Assembly (NCBI GenBank): GCA_000507305.1
Contig: DF239017.1
Span: forward strand, 436,927-500,926
Source: Breviolum minutum Mf 1.05b.01
Lineage: Eukaryota; Sar; Dinophyceae; Suessiales; Symbiodiniaceae
Length of the DNA stretch: 64,000 nt
Direction of reading: 5' to 3'
The notes under the pieces were generated by a model. It did no database searches. It had not been told where the DNA came from and worked only from the letters and a program-made list of their open reading frames with translations. Position numbers and translations under genes: made by a program. This document shows, one piece after another, positions 1-10,415 of this stretch (its first letter is position 1; every line of letters begins with the position of its first letter).

Positions 1-44
1 ATCATATTCACCCCTGGACCCTTGAACAAAGACTGATGTGTTTA

Positions 45-148
45 CACCCCCAATTTTTTACCCTCAAACTCTGAGAATGATGATTTCCAACAGGAATCTC
101 CTCTTCCAGGGGGCCCCCATTTTCAGGTTCCATGATAGTTTTCTGGGG
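45..148. repeat. Family B inverted-repeat element (TA target)
   Basis: TA precedes CACCCCC on the left and follows TTCTGGGG on the right. The interior has the family words CTGAGAATGATG and TTTTCAGGTTCCATGATAGTT. No coding capacity, so it reads as a non-autonomous short element. The ends are diverged from other B copies. Confidence 0.55.
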
Positions 149-272
149 TATATATGTTTTGATTCATTCCAGAATTTTCAGGGTAAGAACACCTCATACT
201 ATACATGGTGCAGATGCTTGGTGGGGTTCACCCCAAAATAGTTGGGCTCACCCTGGCCATGGCCATCCCAAA

Positions 273-350
273 CACTCAATGCATGGTGTATTTACCTACA
301 TTTACCATAGAAAGTAACCAAAATTGCATGTAGATATACCATACATTCCG
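273..350 (-). repeat. Family C palindromic element, diverged
   Basis: The half GGTGTATTTACCTACATTT is mirrored by ATGTAGATATACCATACATT about 35 bp later. The outer CCCATAGG ends are worn, so exact boundaries and target duplication are not visible. Confidence 0.5.
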
Positions 351-429
351 GGTCGAAAATTGTCCAACTTTTTCCAATAATTGTGTAATAACCAAAAACA
401 TGTTGTGATTCCAATCTGTAGGAGTACGT

Positions 430-656
430 ATTAGCGGTTATTAACGGCCCCTATAAATGGCCTTTAAGTGGAGTCATACCCCTATAAGTGGAGTTATACC
501 CCTATCTGTTGGAACATGTATACAAGGTGGGCACCTACTAGTTATGAATTGGGTTATAACCCCTATAAATGGCCTTGTAAATGGGTAACTGGGTATAACC
601 CCTTTAAATGAAGCAAGTTATAACCCTACTTATATCTGGTGAGGGAGCCCACCCTG
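430..656. repeat. Family E element with related flanking sequence
   Basis: The best-defined copy spans 525-656, from CAAGGTGGGCACCTACTAG to GGGAGCCCACCCTG, with internal ATAACCCCTATAAATGGCC words. The 95 bases before it repeat the same words (CCCCTATAAATGGCC, AGTGGAGTTATACCCC). They look like a second, decayed copy or a tandem duplication of the interior. Confidence 0.55.
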
Positions 657-1086
657 CAGCGACCTAGGGACCTCCAACCCTTAGGGAAGGTTTCCCGGTT
701 TCCCGCGATGATTTCGTGGCTTTGATTAGGTAGGTAAGTAAGAAGTGTGACTGGGATGTTTAATAAAAGACTTAGGTACTTAGTTCTTGGATACTATGAT
801 GATGATCATGATGATGATCATCATCATGATAATACAACATCAATAAATACATTCGCGAAAACCACAATAATTGAAAAACAACAAACAACTTAACATGTCA
901 ACATGTCCCAAAACACAACATGTCTTAAATATTTCAAAAATACCATCATACTTCACCACGGAAAAAAACTGAGGACCAGTGGATCCATGTTGCTCTCTGG
1001 ACCGACCAATACCGGAGGCTTCACTTGGGCAGCTTCACAAGGCGTCCATGGGAAGGTTTTTCTCGAAAATTCCCAGCAGGTCATAC
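657..1086. other. Unassigned stretch with ATG/ATC microsatellite
   Basis: No gene recognised. An ATG/ATC trinucleotide tract at about 797-832 changes phase to form a small palindrome (GATGATCATGATGATGATCATCATC). The remainder is A-rich unique DNA. Confidence 0.5.
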
Positions 1087-1180
1087 CCCATAGAATCCAT
1101 GTATAGTATATTTACCTACATTTTTTTCGTTGATTTTTGTGGTACATGTAGGTATATATACCATACATGGATTCTATGGG
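1087..1180 (+). repeat. Family C palindromic element, 3-bp target duplication
   Basis: Ends CCCATAGAATCCATGTAT and its inverse ATACATGGATTCTATGGG are near-perfect. TAC occurs directly before the left end (1084-1086) and directly after the right end (1181-1183), a 3-bp target duplication. A GTTGATTTTTGTGG core sets the orientation. Confidence 0.8.
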
Positions 1181-1934
1181 TACGACATTGATGGGTTTGG
1201 CTTATCCGGTAAACTCACCTGTTGAGGTTGGTAGTTGCAATCCCATAATTTTCACGGTGGTTGGCCTTGGGATTTTTTTTGTTGTTCATCAACCAGTAGG
1301 TTGGTGTTGTTTGAATTTTTCGGGATCAGGAACCTGCTAGTGTTTTTTTTGACGATGTGTTTCTTGCGTGCTTTTTTGGTTGTGGTTGGTAAAAGAGTGG
1401 TTGTCAGGTGTTGTTTGAAAGAGGATAATCAGAGGAAGCAGCAACAAAAATCTTGATGGTTCAGGAATCTCGCGATTCCTCCATGGTGTATAGAAACAAA
1501 AACGTTTTGATATACTAAATTGTGAAGTATGAGTAACCCCCAACAAACGAACGGCTAGAACCTGAATTAATACACCCGAAAGGCAAAAGGAGGTAACATC
1601 TACGTACAAACGCACCAACTGGAGGTTCCAGCAGTTAGCTTCACCATCCTGTAGGTTTGTTTCCACATCTTGACGGAGTGGTTTTGCTCCAGTCCCTAGA
1701 CTAGCATGCAAAAGCTGAGAAAAGTGGTGGTTGGGAAACTATATGCGATTTAGGTTTTGGCCTATAGGGCTTTTTCGCTGTTAGTTACTAGGGAGGCTAT
1801 AATTCAAAAATTCAACCCAGCACCTCGGGTGAAATCATGACAAAACCTTTGCATGGCCTCCACCACCTGATGTGACTTAAGCGCGGGTTCCGCTTGTAGA
1901 TGAAGTAGAGAAAGACACCATGAATCAGAGGCAC
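1181..1934. other. No recognisable gene or repeat
   Basis: T-rich plus strand with TTTTTTT runs. The 124-codon minus-strand frame at 1337-1711 is low-complexity (Leu/Thr/Gln) and has no recognisable motif. A fragment resembling the interior of family H (CCTGTTGAGGTTGGTAGTT) lies near 1220. Confidence 0.4.
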
Positions 1935-2114
1935 TGTCAATGTATGGTATATTTACCCTCCCTGAAACTAACAGTTCGCACCTGAAAATAGGTCTTCCCA
2001 AAAGGAAACTAATATTCCAACCATCCATTTTTAGGTGCCATGTTAGTTTACTGGAGGGTACTTACATTTACCATAAGAAATTGCCAAAACGTAGGTAGAT
2101 ATACCATTTACATC
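1935..2114 (-). repeat. Family C element split by a family B insertion
   Basis: The left C half (ATGTATGGTATATTTAC) ends at 1955 and the right half resumes at 2059 (TACTTACATTTACCATAAG, then GTAGGTAGATATACC). Removing the B element and one TA restores the usual TTTACNTACATTT core. The C copy is therefore older than this B insertion. Confidence 0.75.
1956..2058 (-). repeat. Family B element nested in family C, TA duplication
   Basis: It starts CCCTCCCTGAAACTAACAG and ends ATGTTAGTTTACTGGAGGG, flanked by TA at 1954-1955 and 2059-2060. Because the interrupted host sequence is known from other C copies, the TA duplication here is an inference from a reconstructed site and not just a palindromic coincidence. 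Confidence 0.8.
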
Positions 2115-2378
2115 GCGTGTCATGGGGATTTAGCTTCTATAGAAACACCATGAATTTGGGATACGGGCAAATGAATGCATCTTGACCTCCTTGAGGATTG
2201 CAAGTCTGGTTAGTGAATTGGTTGGTTTTCTTGTCTTGGAATACATGGAAGTTTAAATTGATTTCCCGGAAACTGAAATCTTAGATGGATGTTGTTCAGT
2301 TTCGGAAGTCAAGTCATGAGTCATGGTTGGTTGGTGGTTGAGTAATTACTCTTTCTTCGCGCATATTCACAAGTAATA

Positions 2379-2480
2379 CCCTCCCTGAAACTGACATAGC
2401 CCCCTGAAAATGGATGGTTGGAATACTACTTTCCTTTTGGGATGCCCTATTTTCAGGTGCCATGTTAGTTTTAGGGAGCA
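2379..2480 (+). repeat. Family B element
   Basis: Left end CCCTCCCTGAAACTGACATAG follows TA. The right end GCCATGTTAGTTTTAGGGAG is followed by CATAAG. The interior ATGGTTGGAATACTACTTTCC is in the opposite orientation to the copy at 1956, which shows that B inserts both ways. Confidence 0.75.
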
Positions 2481-2634
2481 TAAGCCTTAATATTCCCTTT
2501 CATTAATGGTGATTCCAAGGTTAAGTTTGCCACTAAGCAACCAACATTTTATCAGGCAATACCAGGAGGTTGATGTTAGCCTCCAAGGTGGTATGTTGAT
2601 TTCGGGGAAACGTCATGTTGTTGAAATATGTTTT

Positions 2635-2826
2635 CAAGGTGGGAACCTAGCTATATAATGGGGTAAACCAACTTCCTTCCGTATACCCATTATTAGGCCA
2701 TCTATAGTGAAATGACTCTATTAAACATGGGGTTATGAATGGGGTGTTTACTCCAACTTCTAGGGTTTCCATAATCCCAGGCAAGCCCCATTGAGTTTTA
2801 CGGCCCTTTATAGGGGTGGGCCCCAT
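2635..2826. repeat. Family E element, long copy
   Basis: Begins CAAGGTGGGAACCTAG and ends CTTTATAGGGGTGGGCCCCATG, an imperfect inverted repeat of the usual CAAGGTGGGCCCC end. The interior is longer than in other copies and may hold additional inserted DNA. Confidence 0.5.
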
Positions 2827-3015
2827 GTCTACCCCACTGGTGCCCACCGGCTGTACAACGCTAACGCTTGGCGGCGAGGAATGATGCCAACACGCACGGA
2901 TTTGGATTGGCTTCTCAAGTCACTTCGGACGACCAAAAAAACCGGAACGGTGAACCGGGAAAAGGTGTGGATTCGGATGTTGTTAAAAAAGAGCAGTATT
3001 TTAGGCCAAGAAAAC

Positions 3016-3113
3016 CTAGGTGGTGGTTTCAGATATTTGTTATTTTTACCTCTATTTGGGGAAGATTCCCATTTTGACTGATATTTTTCAAAGGGGTTGA
3101 AACCACCAACAAG
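3016..3113 (+). repeat. Family A element
   Basis: CTAGGTGGTGGTTTCAGATATTT at the left and GGGGTTGAAACCACCAACAAG at the right. The core CTATTTGGGGAAGATTCCC and GACTGATATTTTTC match the family. No target duplication is visible and the right CTAG has changed to CAAG. Confidence 0.8.
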
Positions 3114-3594
3114 CTTGACATTGTAGAATCTCTCAATGTTTGATTTGTTTTGGCATATTGTTGCGCAACGGTGTGATATAATTCATATATATACATATAT
3201 GTGTTGAGGCTCCCTTAATGGGCCTGTCACTCACTGGCAGATTCCCGTGCTTCAATGAGGCATTGCACTGGTGAGACACCAATCAGTGAAGAGATCCCTT
3301 CAGAGGAGATGTTGCCAACAGGAGTGGAGTGGGATCGCATGGTTTTTTGCTGGGTGGGCTCGTGTTTTTGATGTATTTAAGGTTGCAGTTTGAGATGCTT
3401 GTTTGGGAGAGTTTACGAAGTTTCATATATAAAAAACATGGGGGCCGGGAGCTTTTTTTGAAGTTGATTGATTTGTCGCTTTTTGTTGCTAAATGGTGAA
3501 GGGGATGAACAAAATATCTCCCTAAAACTAAGATCATTGGCTGCCAGTCGGCATCTTCTGAAGATGACGACCTGCCTTGATCCCACGTTACCAA
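3114..3594. other. No recognisable gene
   Basis: Unique AT-rich DNA. A short alternating tract ATATATATACATATATG lies near 3185. Overlapping open frames on both strands at 3283-3742 are of chance length. Confidence 0.4.
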
Positions 3595-3718
3595 CTGTTG
3601 ATGGAAGAAATCCGGTTAACCATTGTGGGATGTATGAAACCCTGCAAAAAACGCGGGAGAAACTACATGGTACTTGACATACTTGTATTAACTGGTGCAA
3701 GATTTCTTTCATCAACAG
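3595..3718 (+). repeat. Family H element
   Basis: CTGTTGATGGAAGAAATCC at the left is mirrored by GATTTCTTTCATCAACAG at the right. GGGATGTATGAAACCCTGC in the interior gives the same orientation as the copies at 32582, 39289 and 56639. The flanking dinucleotides are AA rather than the usual TA. Confidence 0.7.
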
Positions 3719-3828
3719 AATCACACCATCTTCTTGATACAAATTAAAATGCCCGTTGTCAACTTTACATCAAGAAGATGGTCTCAAAGCTTCACGTATG
3801 ACGCCTGAGATGTGCCAAAAGCTTTGGA

Positions 3829-4649
3829 TAAGTGCCGCTGGAGGGTTTTTCAGCCGTTCGAACGGCACTCCATTGGCCCATTGAAGTAGCAGCTTGCAAA
3901 GAGGCATGGTCGCAAGCTGTACCAGCAATGTTGGGCCATGGTGCGATTGTGCAATCCATCGATGATCCTCTCCAGGCAGCTGTGAGTCCGTGAAGATTGC
4001 TCTGCCACAGTCCATGTCTCCAGGTGTCTATGTTGGCCAGTGGAAGGTGGAAGTGGAGTCATCGGCACAGATGGATTTGAAGACGTTGCCTGTCCCTGGC
4101 AATACTTGCCAGAATGCTACCCGGGTTCCAGAGCAGCTTGATGGTGATCTCCGCTTGGCCTTTGCCATAAGCCACGCAGATCTCCCGCGTGCAGATTCGC
4201 TTCGACAGCTTGTCTCACAAGTTCGCCCTTCTGAAGGCTGGGCTTTTCGAGAGGTGGTTGAGGATGCCCCAATAGCCTTATTTCAGGAACTTGGAGGTTG
4301 GTGAAATAAAGCTCACGAATTCTTATGTTGCAAGCATTTCAACTCCCAGAGTTATGCATTCTATCAACTGGCGCTGTTCCCTTCCTGTTTCCAGCCTTCC
4401 CTGGCGCTTTGGCCCATCAAAGCCTTCAAGGCTGGGCAGCTCGTGTTTAGTGAAGACGGGAAGACACCGTCGAAGATGTGGACAGAACTCTTTTCGGCAT
4501 TCTCTTCCAAAAGTTGGCCCCAGCTGTTTCGGGTAGGAATCCACGGTTACCCCAATATGAAAATTCCAAGCTACTGGTGCCTTTTTGCTGCTCAAACTGT
4601 TGTGAGTTTCACGTTTGTGTTTGTTTCTTATGGTGGCAAACAAAGATGA
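3829..4649 (+). pseudogene. Stop-poor GC-rich patch, possible decayed coding sequence
   Basis: This stretch reaches about 57-60% GC over 4081-4200, well above its surroundings, and is poor in stops. Plus-strand frames are open in succession: 3829-3990 (ending DDPLQAAVSP), 3990-4304 (105 codons, containing LRLAFAISHADLPRADSLRQ), then an open frame through about 4310-4649 (containing KMWTELFSAFSSKSW). The pattern would fit a gene or retroposed copy broken by single-base shifts. It could also be chance openness in GC-rich DNA, since other frames and the minus strand are partly open too. I recognise no family and see no splice signals that join the pieces. Confidence 0.25.
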
Positions 4650-4813
4650 AGTTTTACCTGTAATTTTAATGTGTCCCAGGTGAATTTTGCCATTTCCACA
4701 GAAGTGGAATCTTATGAAATTAGTTGATCAGTAGTGACCGGCGGCGTGTCCTAGTATGAGATGTGCTAAACGGTTTTTTACCAAATTCCAATTTGTGAGA
4801 CCCTACCTTAGTA

Positions 4814-4898
4814 CCCATAGGACCCATGTATGGTATATCTACCAACCCATAAAAATCAACTATATGCAATTAAATATACCATACATGGATGGTATGGG
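4814..4898 (-). repeat. Family C element, GTA duplication
   Basis: CCCATAGGACCCATGTATGG and CCATACATGGATGGTATGGG form the ends. GTA flanks both sides (4811-4813 and 4899-4901), a 3-bp duplication. The core reads ATAAAAATCAAC, the reverse of the copy at 1087. Confidence 0.8.
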
Positions 4899-5427
4899 GT
4901 ATGTTTGATAGTGATTAGAATCACTGGGTTATTTCACCGATTTGTATTTTTTGAGGTGAAATCAGCCACCAAAAACCTAAAAAAACATGTCAACTGCCTG
5001 AGTTTTACAATTTTTACGTCCCATCCGTAAAAATCATGATCCCACCAGAGACGACACCGGCGAAATCCTCGCAGGAGGCGATACACCCTGCAACAGCTTG
5101 CGTGCCTGTGATACAGGGAAGAGCTATGGCGCGGGGACGCCATGGACCAATGCTGAGGTGACATGGGAAGTTGTTTTTTTTGGCCTTGGTTTTCATGGCG
5201 ATGTGGCAATTTGTTCATAAAATATCTTGAGATTTCATACAAATTTGACAAAGTGTTGATTGGTTTTGAATGGATGGTTTGTTTGGATTCTTCGTTTGCT
5301 TTGAGTGGGTGATTCTGTGATTTTTCCTCATGATTTCTATGTATGTTTTGAAGTAATAAGACATACGACAAGGTTGGAAGCGGAACGTAAAATGTTTGTT
5401 TTTCCAGCCCATGTTTGTTTGTATCGT
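4899..5427. other. No recognisable gene
   Basis: Mostly unique DNA. The overlapping minus-strand frames of 60-145 codons between 4934 and 5412 show no motif, and the longest is rich in His/Arg/Ser. A slightly GC-richer island lies at 5040-5160. Confidence 0.35.
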
Positions 5428-5505
5428 ATCATCATCATCATCATCATCATCATCATCGTCATCATCATCATCATCATCATCATCAACATCATCACCAGCA
5501 TCATT
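5428..5505. repeat. ATC trinucleotide microsatellite
   Basis: About 25 near-perfect ATC units with GTC and AAC interruptions. It produces artificial poly-Ile or poly-His frames on the plus strand, which should not be read as protein. Confidence 0.95.
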
Positions 5506-6605
5506 TGTTCAATCATATGTTTTCAAATTATTTTGACTTGTTTGTTTTTCAATCATTCACGGATTTGTTCATATCATATACTCCCTACTCTAGGGGTAGG
5601 TCCTTCACCAGTTGCAATCACCACTTTGCAAAAATCATCCAATTTGGTATCCCGGCAACCACAAAACATTTTGCCGTTAAAGGTGAAGTATTGCTTCGAC
5701 ATGAACATTGCCAGCGGTGCCAGAGCCACTTTGAGGGCAAAAAAATCCAGGGCGCAAAAAAAAACAGGGAAGAAAAGGGGTTGGTGGTGCATTGGTGAAT
5801 AATTTCAAATCATCTGTTTGTACCTATTCGTTCTTCGATTTCGTTTCACCCATATGTTTCAAATGGATTGAAACCACAAGATAATTATGCGTTTTTTCTA
5901 TCACAGGTTGGGCAAATCAGAAGGAGAGTCACGTTCCATAAAGGTTGATGTATATTTCATACACACCTGAAACCTGGCTGACGATTGTTTTGTTTTACAT
6001 TTTTTTTGGAAGGCAGAGGGATGTTGGTGAAATACTGCTGGTGGTTGAGAAATCCTGCACCAGTGAAAACTTTGAAGAATACTACATTTTTTTGGCAGCC
6101 GAATCCGACTCTCCTATGTCTCCCATCCTGAATCCTAAGCCATTAAATCTGAGAGGATTCCGTTCCAAGGAATAATGTCGCCGTCGGAGATTTGAAAAAG
6201 TTGGGAATTTTCAAACTTCACTCCCTTGAGGGACAATCACCCCATCCAGTTCTTAGCACTTCTTTTCAAAAAGGTTCAAGGATCAATTTTTTTTTGGTTC
6301 GGGTTTGTAATGGTGGCAAGTGGTATCCTACCGCAAACTAAAAGAGCCATGGAAAATCCACCATTTGGATGGTAGTATTTATTAGCAAAAATGGCTATGT
6401 TAGTTTTAGGGAGTGTATATGTATATAATCATATCATATTTGATAATCAACCAAAAATATCAGTATAATACTGCCAGGAATATTCCCGGTATAGTTTGTA
6501 GGAGTTTACAGAAACGACAAAACTTTACCAGAAACCAACAAAAATGTCAGACATTCAACTGATTTTTATTTTCAAGATGATTTTTCCCCCAGGAATCAGG
6601 AACTA
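5506..6605. other. No recognisable gene
   Basis: Unique AT-rich sequence with poly-A and poly-T runs (for example 5750-5765 and 6284-6292). A frame at 5945-6175 (76 codons) has no motif. TTAGTTTTAGGGAG at about 6400 may be an isolated family B end. Confidence 0.4.
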
Positions 6606-6850
6606 CAAGGCACTGGGCCCCTACCAGTTCGAAAAATTGTAATATACCTCCTATATAAGTATAGGGTCATTCTCGCCCATTTACTCCCCGGAAAACTAAC
6701 ATTGCCCCCTGAAAATCTATGGTTGGAAGATGTATTTCCCATTGAAATAATCCAGTTTTGGGAGACATGTTAATTTTAGGGGACATGCCCATTTATATGG
6801 ATAAGTTATAACTCCTTTCCATTTATAAAGAACGATCGGCTTACCATGTA
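6606..6850. repeat. Probable family E element split by family B
   Basis: CAAGGCACTGGGCCCCTACCAG resembles the E left end. The interior is interrupted at 6684 by a B element, after which E-like words resume (TTTATATGGATAAGTTATAAC, CCATTTATAAAGAACGATCG). The right end is unclear. Confidence 0.4.
6684..6785 (+). repeat. Family B element
   Basis: TA then CTCCCCGGAAAACTAACATTG on the left, ACATGTTAATTTTAGGGG on the right, and ATGGTTGGAAGATG in the interior. It appears inserted in an E-type element. Confidence 0.7.
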
Positions 6851-7441
6851 GCCAATGATTGACCCACCAACCTCGGTACCAAGCCGCCCAAGGAAGCCAC
6901 GGAGTGTGCCATAGCCAAGATCAGACAAGCCTTGCCAGGTGAGGTTGAGGGTGGGCAGCAGGGGCAGGGCCACCTGCTGAGTTTTTGGACCTTTTTGGAC
7001 TTTTTTTCCGGAATATACCGAAAAAAAAGACCTTTCTTATAAAAGAAGGTATTTGGATGGATGTCTAGGGGTTTTTTTGGCGATGATATGAAATATGTGA
7101 GGTGAGATTTTATTTTTGGAATTTGTTCGTTCAGTCAGCCAGTCAGCCAGTCAGTCAGTCATTCTTTCTTTCATCCACTCAACATGATCAAACATGATTA
7201 TATACATCCCGTATTCCAGTAGCAAAATATATGCACAGGATGTGTTCCCCTTCCAGCAATAGAGACCACCAAGATTGCTACATGTTCAGTAGTGGGGTAT
7301 GCTGCCGGCATCCCCGGTGTTCTGGGCACACCCAATCCATGGGAATCGTTCAAACGTGGCATGCCACGGGAATCCAGGCAAATCTATAGATCGGTGAGTG
7401 ACCGTCAACATTCACCTGGATTGAAAAAAGCAATAAAATAT
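6851..7441. other. No recognisable gene; CAGT microsatellite
   Basis: A CAGT/CAGC tetranucleotide tract sits at 7131-7163. The stretch around 6860-6980 is GC-richer (AGGCACGG-type words absent, CCAAGGAAGCCACGG present) but no open frame stands out. Confidence 0.4.
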
Positions 7442-7551
7442 CCCTAAGAATCCAGATCCATCCCTAGAGTAGGACTAATGGTCTAAATCCCAGCCTGAGA
7501 ATAGGATTGTAGGGGAAATCCCATTCTTACGACATATCTGGATCCTTAGGG
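7442..7551 (+). repeat. Family J element, TAT duplication
   Basis: CCCTAAGAATCCAGATCC is mirrored by GGATCCTTAGGG. TAT lies on both sides (7439-7441 and 7552-7554), a 3-bp duplication. The interior GAATAGGATTGTAGGGG recurs in the copy at 20912. Confidence 0.7.
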
Positions 7552-7800
7552 TATAATAAAATTAAACTATAATTTAAAGATATGGGCAGCCATATGTAAA
7601 GAATAATTCCAGGTTGGCAAAATTATTCTCAAATTTGGCCAGATATAATCTATAATCAATATATATATATACTGTATATTACTGTATATATATATATATA
7701 TTTGTATTTCTGACTATCTCATGTGTGGCGCAGAGTTGTACCCTTCAAGCACGAGCAAAAATGTAGACGTTATTGAGGGTAAGATGTACCTTGACTATAA
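7552..7800. other. AT-rich stretch with TA alternating tract
   Basis: A TATATATA tract lies at about 7655-7700 and can fold on itself. No gene seen. Confidence 0.5.
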
Positions 7801-7917
7801 CTAGGTGGTGGTTTTGAATATTTGTGTTATGTTTACCCTTACTTGGGGAAGATGAAGCCATTGTGACTATATAATATTTCTCAATTATTTCTCAAAGGGG
7901 TTGAAACCACCAACTAG
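7801..7917 (+). repeat. Family A element
   Basis: CTAGGTGGTGGTTTTGAATATTT to GGGGTTGAAACCACCAACTAG. The core is longer than usual owing to an extra TATATAATATTTCTC segment. TAA flanks both sides, so at most 3 bp of a target duplication survive. Confidence 0.85.
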
Positions 7918-7992
7918 TAATCTCATTACGTCCAATATGACATCCCAGAGCCATAATAGATGTCCTCAGATTCCGAAAATTCCTACTGCTTT

Positions 7993-8130
7993 CAAGGTGC
8001 GCCCGACTCCGATCGTTATTAATTCAGTTATTTCACCCCTAGAAACGGCCGAAAATCAATGGGTTTGACTGCGGTTAATTTCACCCCTATAAATGGATAG
8101 TTATAAAACTGATAGGAGAGGCCCACATTG
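7993..8130. repeat. Family E element
   Basis: CAAGGTGCGCCC to GAGAGGCCCACATTG, with internal TTTCACCCCTATAAATGG and GTTATAAAACTG words. Diverged but consistent with the family. Confidence 0.5.
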
Positions 8131-8297
8131 TGGTTCCAGCGGTTGGCAACGGTCTCGCCAGGCATTATTTTTACAAATGTCGGGACCAGCGGATCCTTGG
8201 CACTATCATGCGAGGTCCCATCGTTGTGGGGTCAGTTTTTTGAAGGTCCAAAATATGTCAGTTCTTGAGTGCTTCCCCCCAAAAAAGATGCTTCCCT

Positions 8298-8346
8298 ACC
8301 CATCACGGATCCATGGGACGAAGGGTATATTTACCGATTCATGAAT
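8298..8346 (+). repeat. Family C half element
   Basis: Only the left half is present: CACGGATCCATGGGACGAAGGGTATATTTACC. It shares GGGACGAAGG with the full copy at 8463, so the two belong to one subfamily about 160 bp apart. Confidence 0.5.
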
Positions 8347-8462
8347 GGTTGATGTTTTGATGGTTTTGTCCCATGGATCAAATTTGGGGACCTCCGGGGC
8401 CACCCTAGGTGAAGCACCTTATTCTCAGGATGGATGACTGGATGATCTATAGGGGTTGGTTT

Positions 8463-8575
8463 CCCATTGGATCCATGGGACGAAGGGGTATGTATTTACC
8501 TATACTGTATTAATTTTCCATATAGAAATCAACCATCCATGTAGGTAAATATGCCAGTCCCATAGATCCTATGGG
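8463..8575 (-). repeat. Family C element, TTT duplication
   Basis: CCCATTGGATCCATGGGAC and GTCCCATAGATCCTATGGG form the ends. TTT flanks both sides (8460-8462 and 8576-8578). The core ATAGAAATCAACC gives the reverse orientation. Confidence 0.8.
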
Positions 8576-8931
8576 TTTGATGCTTAAAAACCTTATCATA
8601 ATACATAATATTCTGATCATCATCATCATCATCTACTTTTACAACCAGGTGTATTTTTGTTTAAGGGGCGGGGAGGGGGGGGGGAGTAAATTGTAGAGTT
8701 GCAACCAGATGTTGAGGTGCTCCAATAGCAGTCTTCAGGTTGGATTGATTCAGGATTGGCGTGGGAACAATTGCAGGTACCTAAAGTGAAGTTCCCCCTG
8801 TTCGAGAAAAATTGTTTGAGCAGCATGGGGATTTCCTTGCATCCACATTATATGCAACTATGTTACATGGCCAATCTTAGGGTAGCATTCCTTATAGGAC
8901 CCGCCCCAACAGACCTTTTGGGTTTACTGTC
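8576..8931. other. ATC and poly-G tracts, no gene
   Basis: A short ATC microsatellite lies at 8616-8633, followed by a G-run (GGGGAGGGGGGGGGG) at about 8671-8685. No coding signal. Confidence 0.5.
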
Positions 8932-9757
8932 GTGGGAATTTGGATGGCACTAAAGGAAAGAACCGAGAACCTTTGGACCTTCTTGTTACCTAATGAACAT
9001 ATCCTTTTTGACTGGTTTTTGAGTTTCAACGAGGTGTACTTTGTGGCGATAGTCAACCCACCCGTATGTGGAGATTGCAACACCAGAGCAATACGGGACA
9101 GTGGTGCCTTGGCTCCCTGCCGTCAATGTCTTGCGTGCTACAGCCATTTTGGCTGGTGGGTGGCCAAGGGCAGCTCAGGGGTGTGCGGCAGTACTATTAA
9201 TAAGTCCACCATTCCTGAGTTGCCTGGCCAGTTTCAGAAAAAACGATGCAGCAAGGTGAAGTTGGAGGCACGGAAGGAAGTTGGACGTGACGAGTGGGAC
9301 TGTCCAGAATTCTTGATGCAATATGCAGATCAGTTGGTTGGCGGGCTCGATCACCCACTCTTCTCGGACTTTAGCAATTGTCCGCAGAAAATCATTCAGC
9401 AAAACCAAGGCGTTAAAAAAAAGGCCTCTGAACAAAAATGGCCGCAAGGCAGGAGCGCAAGGAGATGACAGCTGTGAAGTATGGAAGCAGTGGTTGGGAG
9501 ATCCATCTGCTCAGAGTATGCTAGACGGAGCTGGAAAGGCAGGTCAGGCTGGCAAACAGTTCTTTCCAGCTGAAGGAGGTTGGGCCATTGAGTTCTTGCT
9601 GCTGCTACACGTTGGAGATCAGGTGCACAGAGCGTTAATGCGCAACACAGGAGCCCCCAAAAGGTACCATTGGTTTCGCTTCATAAGGCATGCTATTAAA
9701 CCCTTATTGTATCATTTCTCAGGGGGTGTGTTTGGGGGGCGGGGGGGTGTTGATTGA
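8932..9757 (+). pseudogene. Stop-poor patch, possible exon or decayed gene
   Basis: A 178-codon plus-strand frame spans 8932-9468. Alternative plus frames are open at 9068-9259 (ATPEQYGTVVPWLPAVNVLR) and 9323-9757 (CEVWKQWLGDPSAQ). The 9121-9180 interval is 60% GC, unlike its flanks. The most protein-like stretch is around 9255-9370 (EARKEVGRDEWDC, QYADQLVGGLDHP). TTTCAG near 9233 and AAG|GTGAAG near 9257 could serve as splice signals, but no joined model is convincing. An A8 run at 9415-9422 is a likely indel site. A 90-codon minus-strand frame overlaps. No family recognised. Confidence 0.25.
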
Positions 9758-9989
9758 CCAGGCATAATTTCCGTGAGTGTTGGGACAGTTTCACAAGTGA
9801 TATCTAAAAATTGTTGGCAATCCGAGATAACATTCAGCACAATAAATATTCGCCAAAAATGTGTTATGATTACTGATTTTCTTATCAATTTTCCGATAAA
9901 TACTCAACACTTTTAACCCATGTTTTAATGGAAAATCCCATAAGATTGAGAACTTGTCTGCTGTCGTAGTGATAGTCTATTTTGTTTGG

Positions 9990-10061
9990 CCACCTGGGAT
10001 GTGTAAATCCTCGTATTATGGGGTAAACTACCTATCAACTGCCGGATTCCTTCCATCAACA
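9990..10061 (+). repeat. Family H element, left end lost
   Basis: CACCTGGGATGTGTAAATCC and GGATTCCTTCCATCAACAA match the interior and right end of H, followed by TA. The left CTGTTGATGG end is missing. Confidence 0.6.
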
Positions 10062-10323
10062 ATATGTCAAGAAAACCCTGAAAGACCACTGGGCCAAACC
10101 AAAGTGCCAAACGCCTTCAGAATGATCCATGGGTCGCAAGGATTCCCGATCCTACCGGGAAGGCGAGTTTGGTCCACTTGGACTTCCACAAGATTTACAA
10201 TCCTTACTATGACTGTGATCCCTATCCTTTCAGTGTGTTTCCTGATTTACGTCCATTTTTTCTGGAGTGAAATTTATGAGCCTGAAGCCGGCCCACCATC
10301 TCTTTCAATCCAAGATTGGATTA

Positions 10324-10415
10324 CTCTCCAGGGAACTGTAACATATCCCCCCCAAAAAGGCACTTTTGCACATGATTTTCCTTTTCCCGAGGTGGGATAT
10401 GTTAGTTTCCAGGAG
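10324..10415 (+). repeat. Family B element, TA on both sides
   Basis: CTCTCCAGGGAACTGTAAC mirrors GATATGTTAGTTTCCAGGAG, with TA immediately outside each end. The interior CATGATTTTCCTTTTCCC defines a B subfamily also seen at 19202, 40342 and 48301. Confidence 0.8.

Noticed and set aside
5305..5802. 165-codon plus-strand frame with Ile and His runs
   Set aside because: Its length comes from the ATC microsatellite, which is open in several frames. The rest has no motif.
9130..9152. AGCCATTTTGGCT matching the core of the dinoflagellate spliced leader
   Set aside because: The 13 bases are self-complementary at their ends and the bases on both sides (GCTAC before, GGTGG after) do not continue the leader sequence. 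Too weak as evidence of a retroposed mRNA or of the organism.
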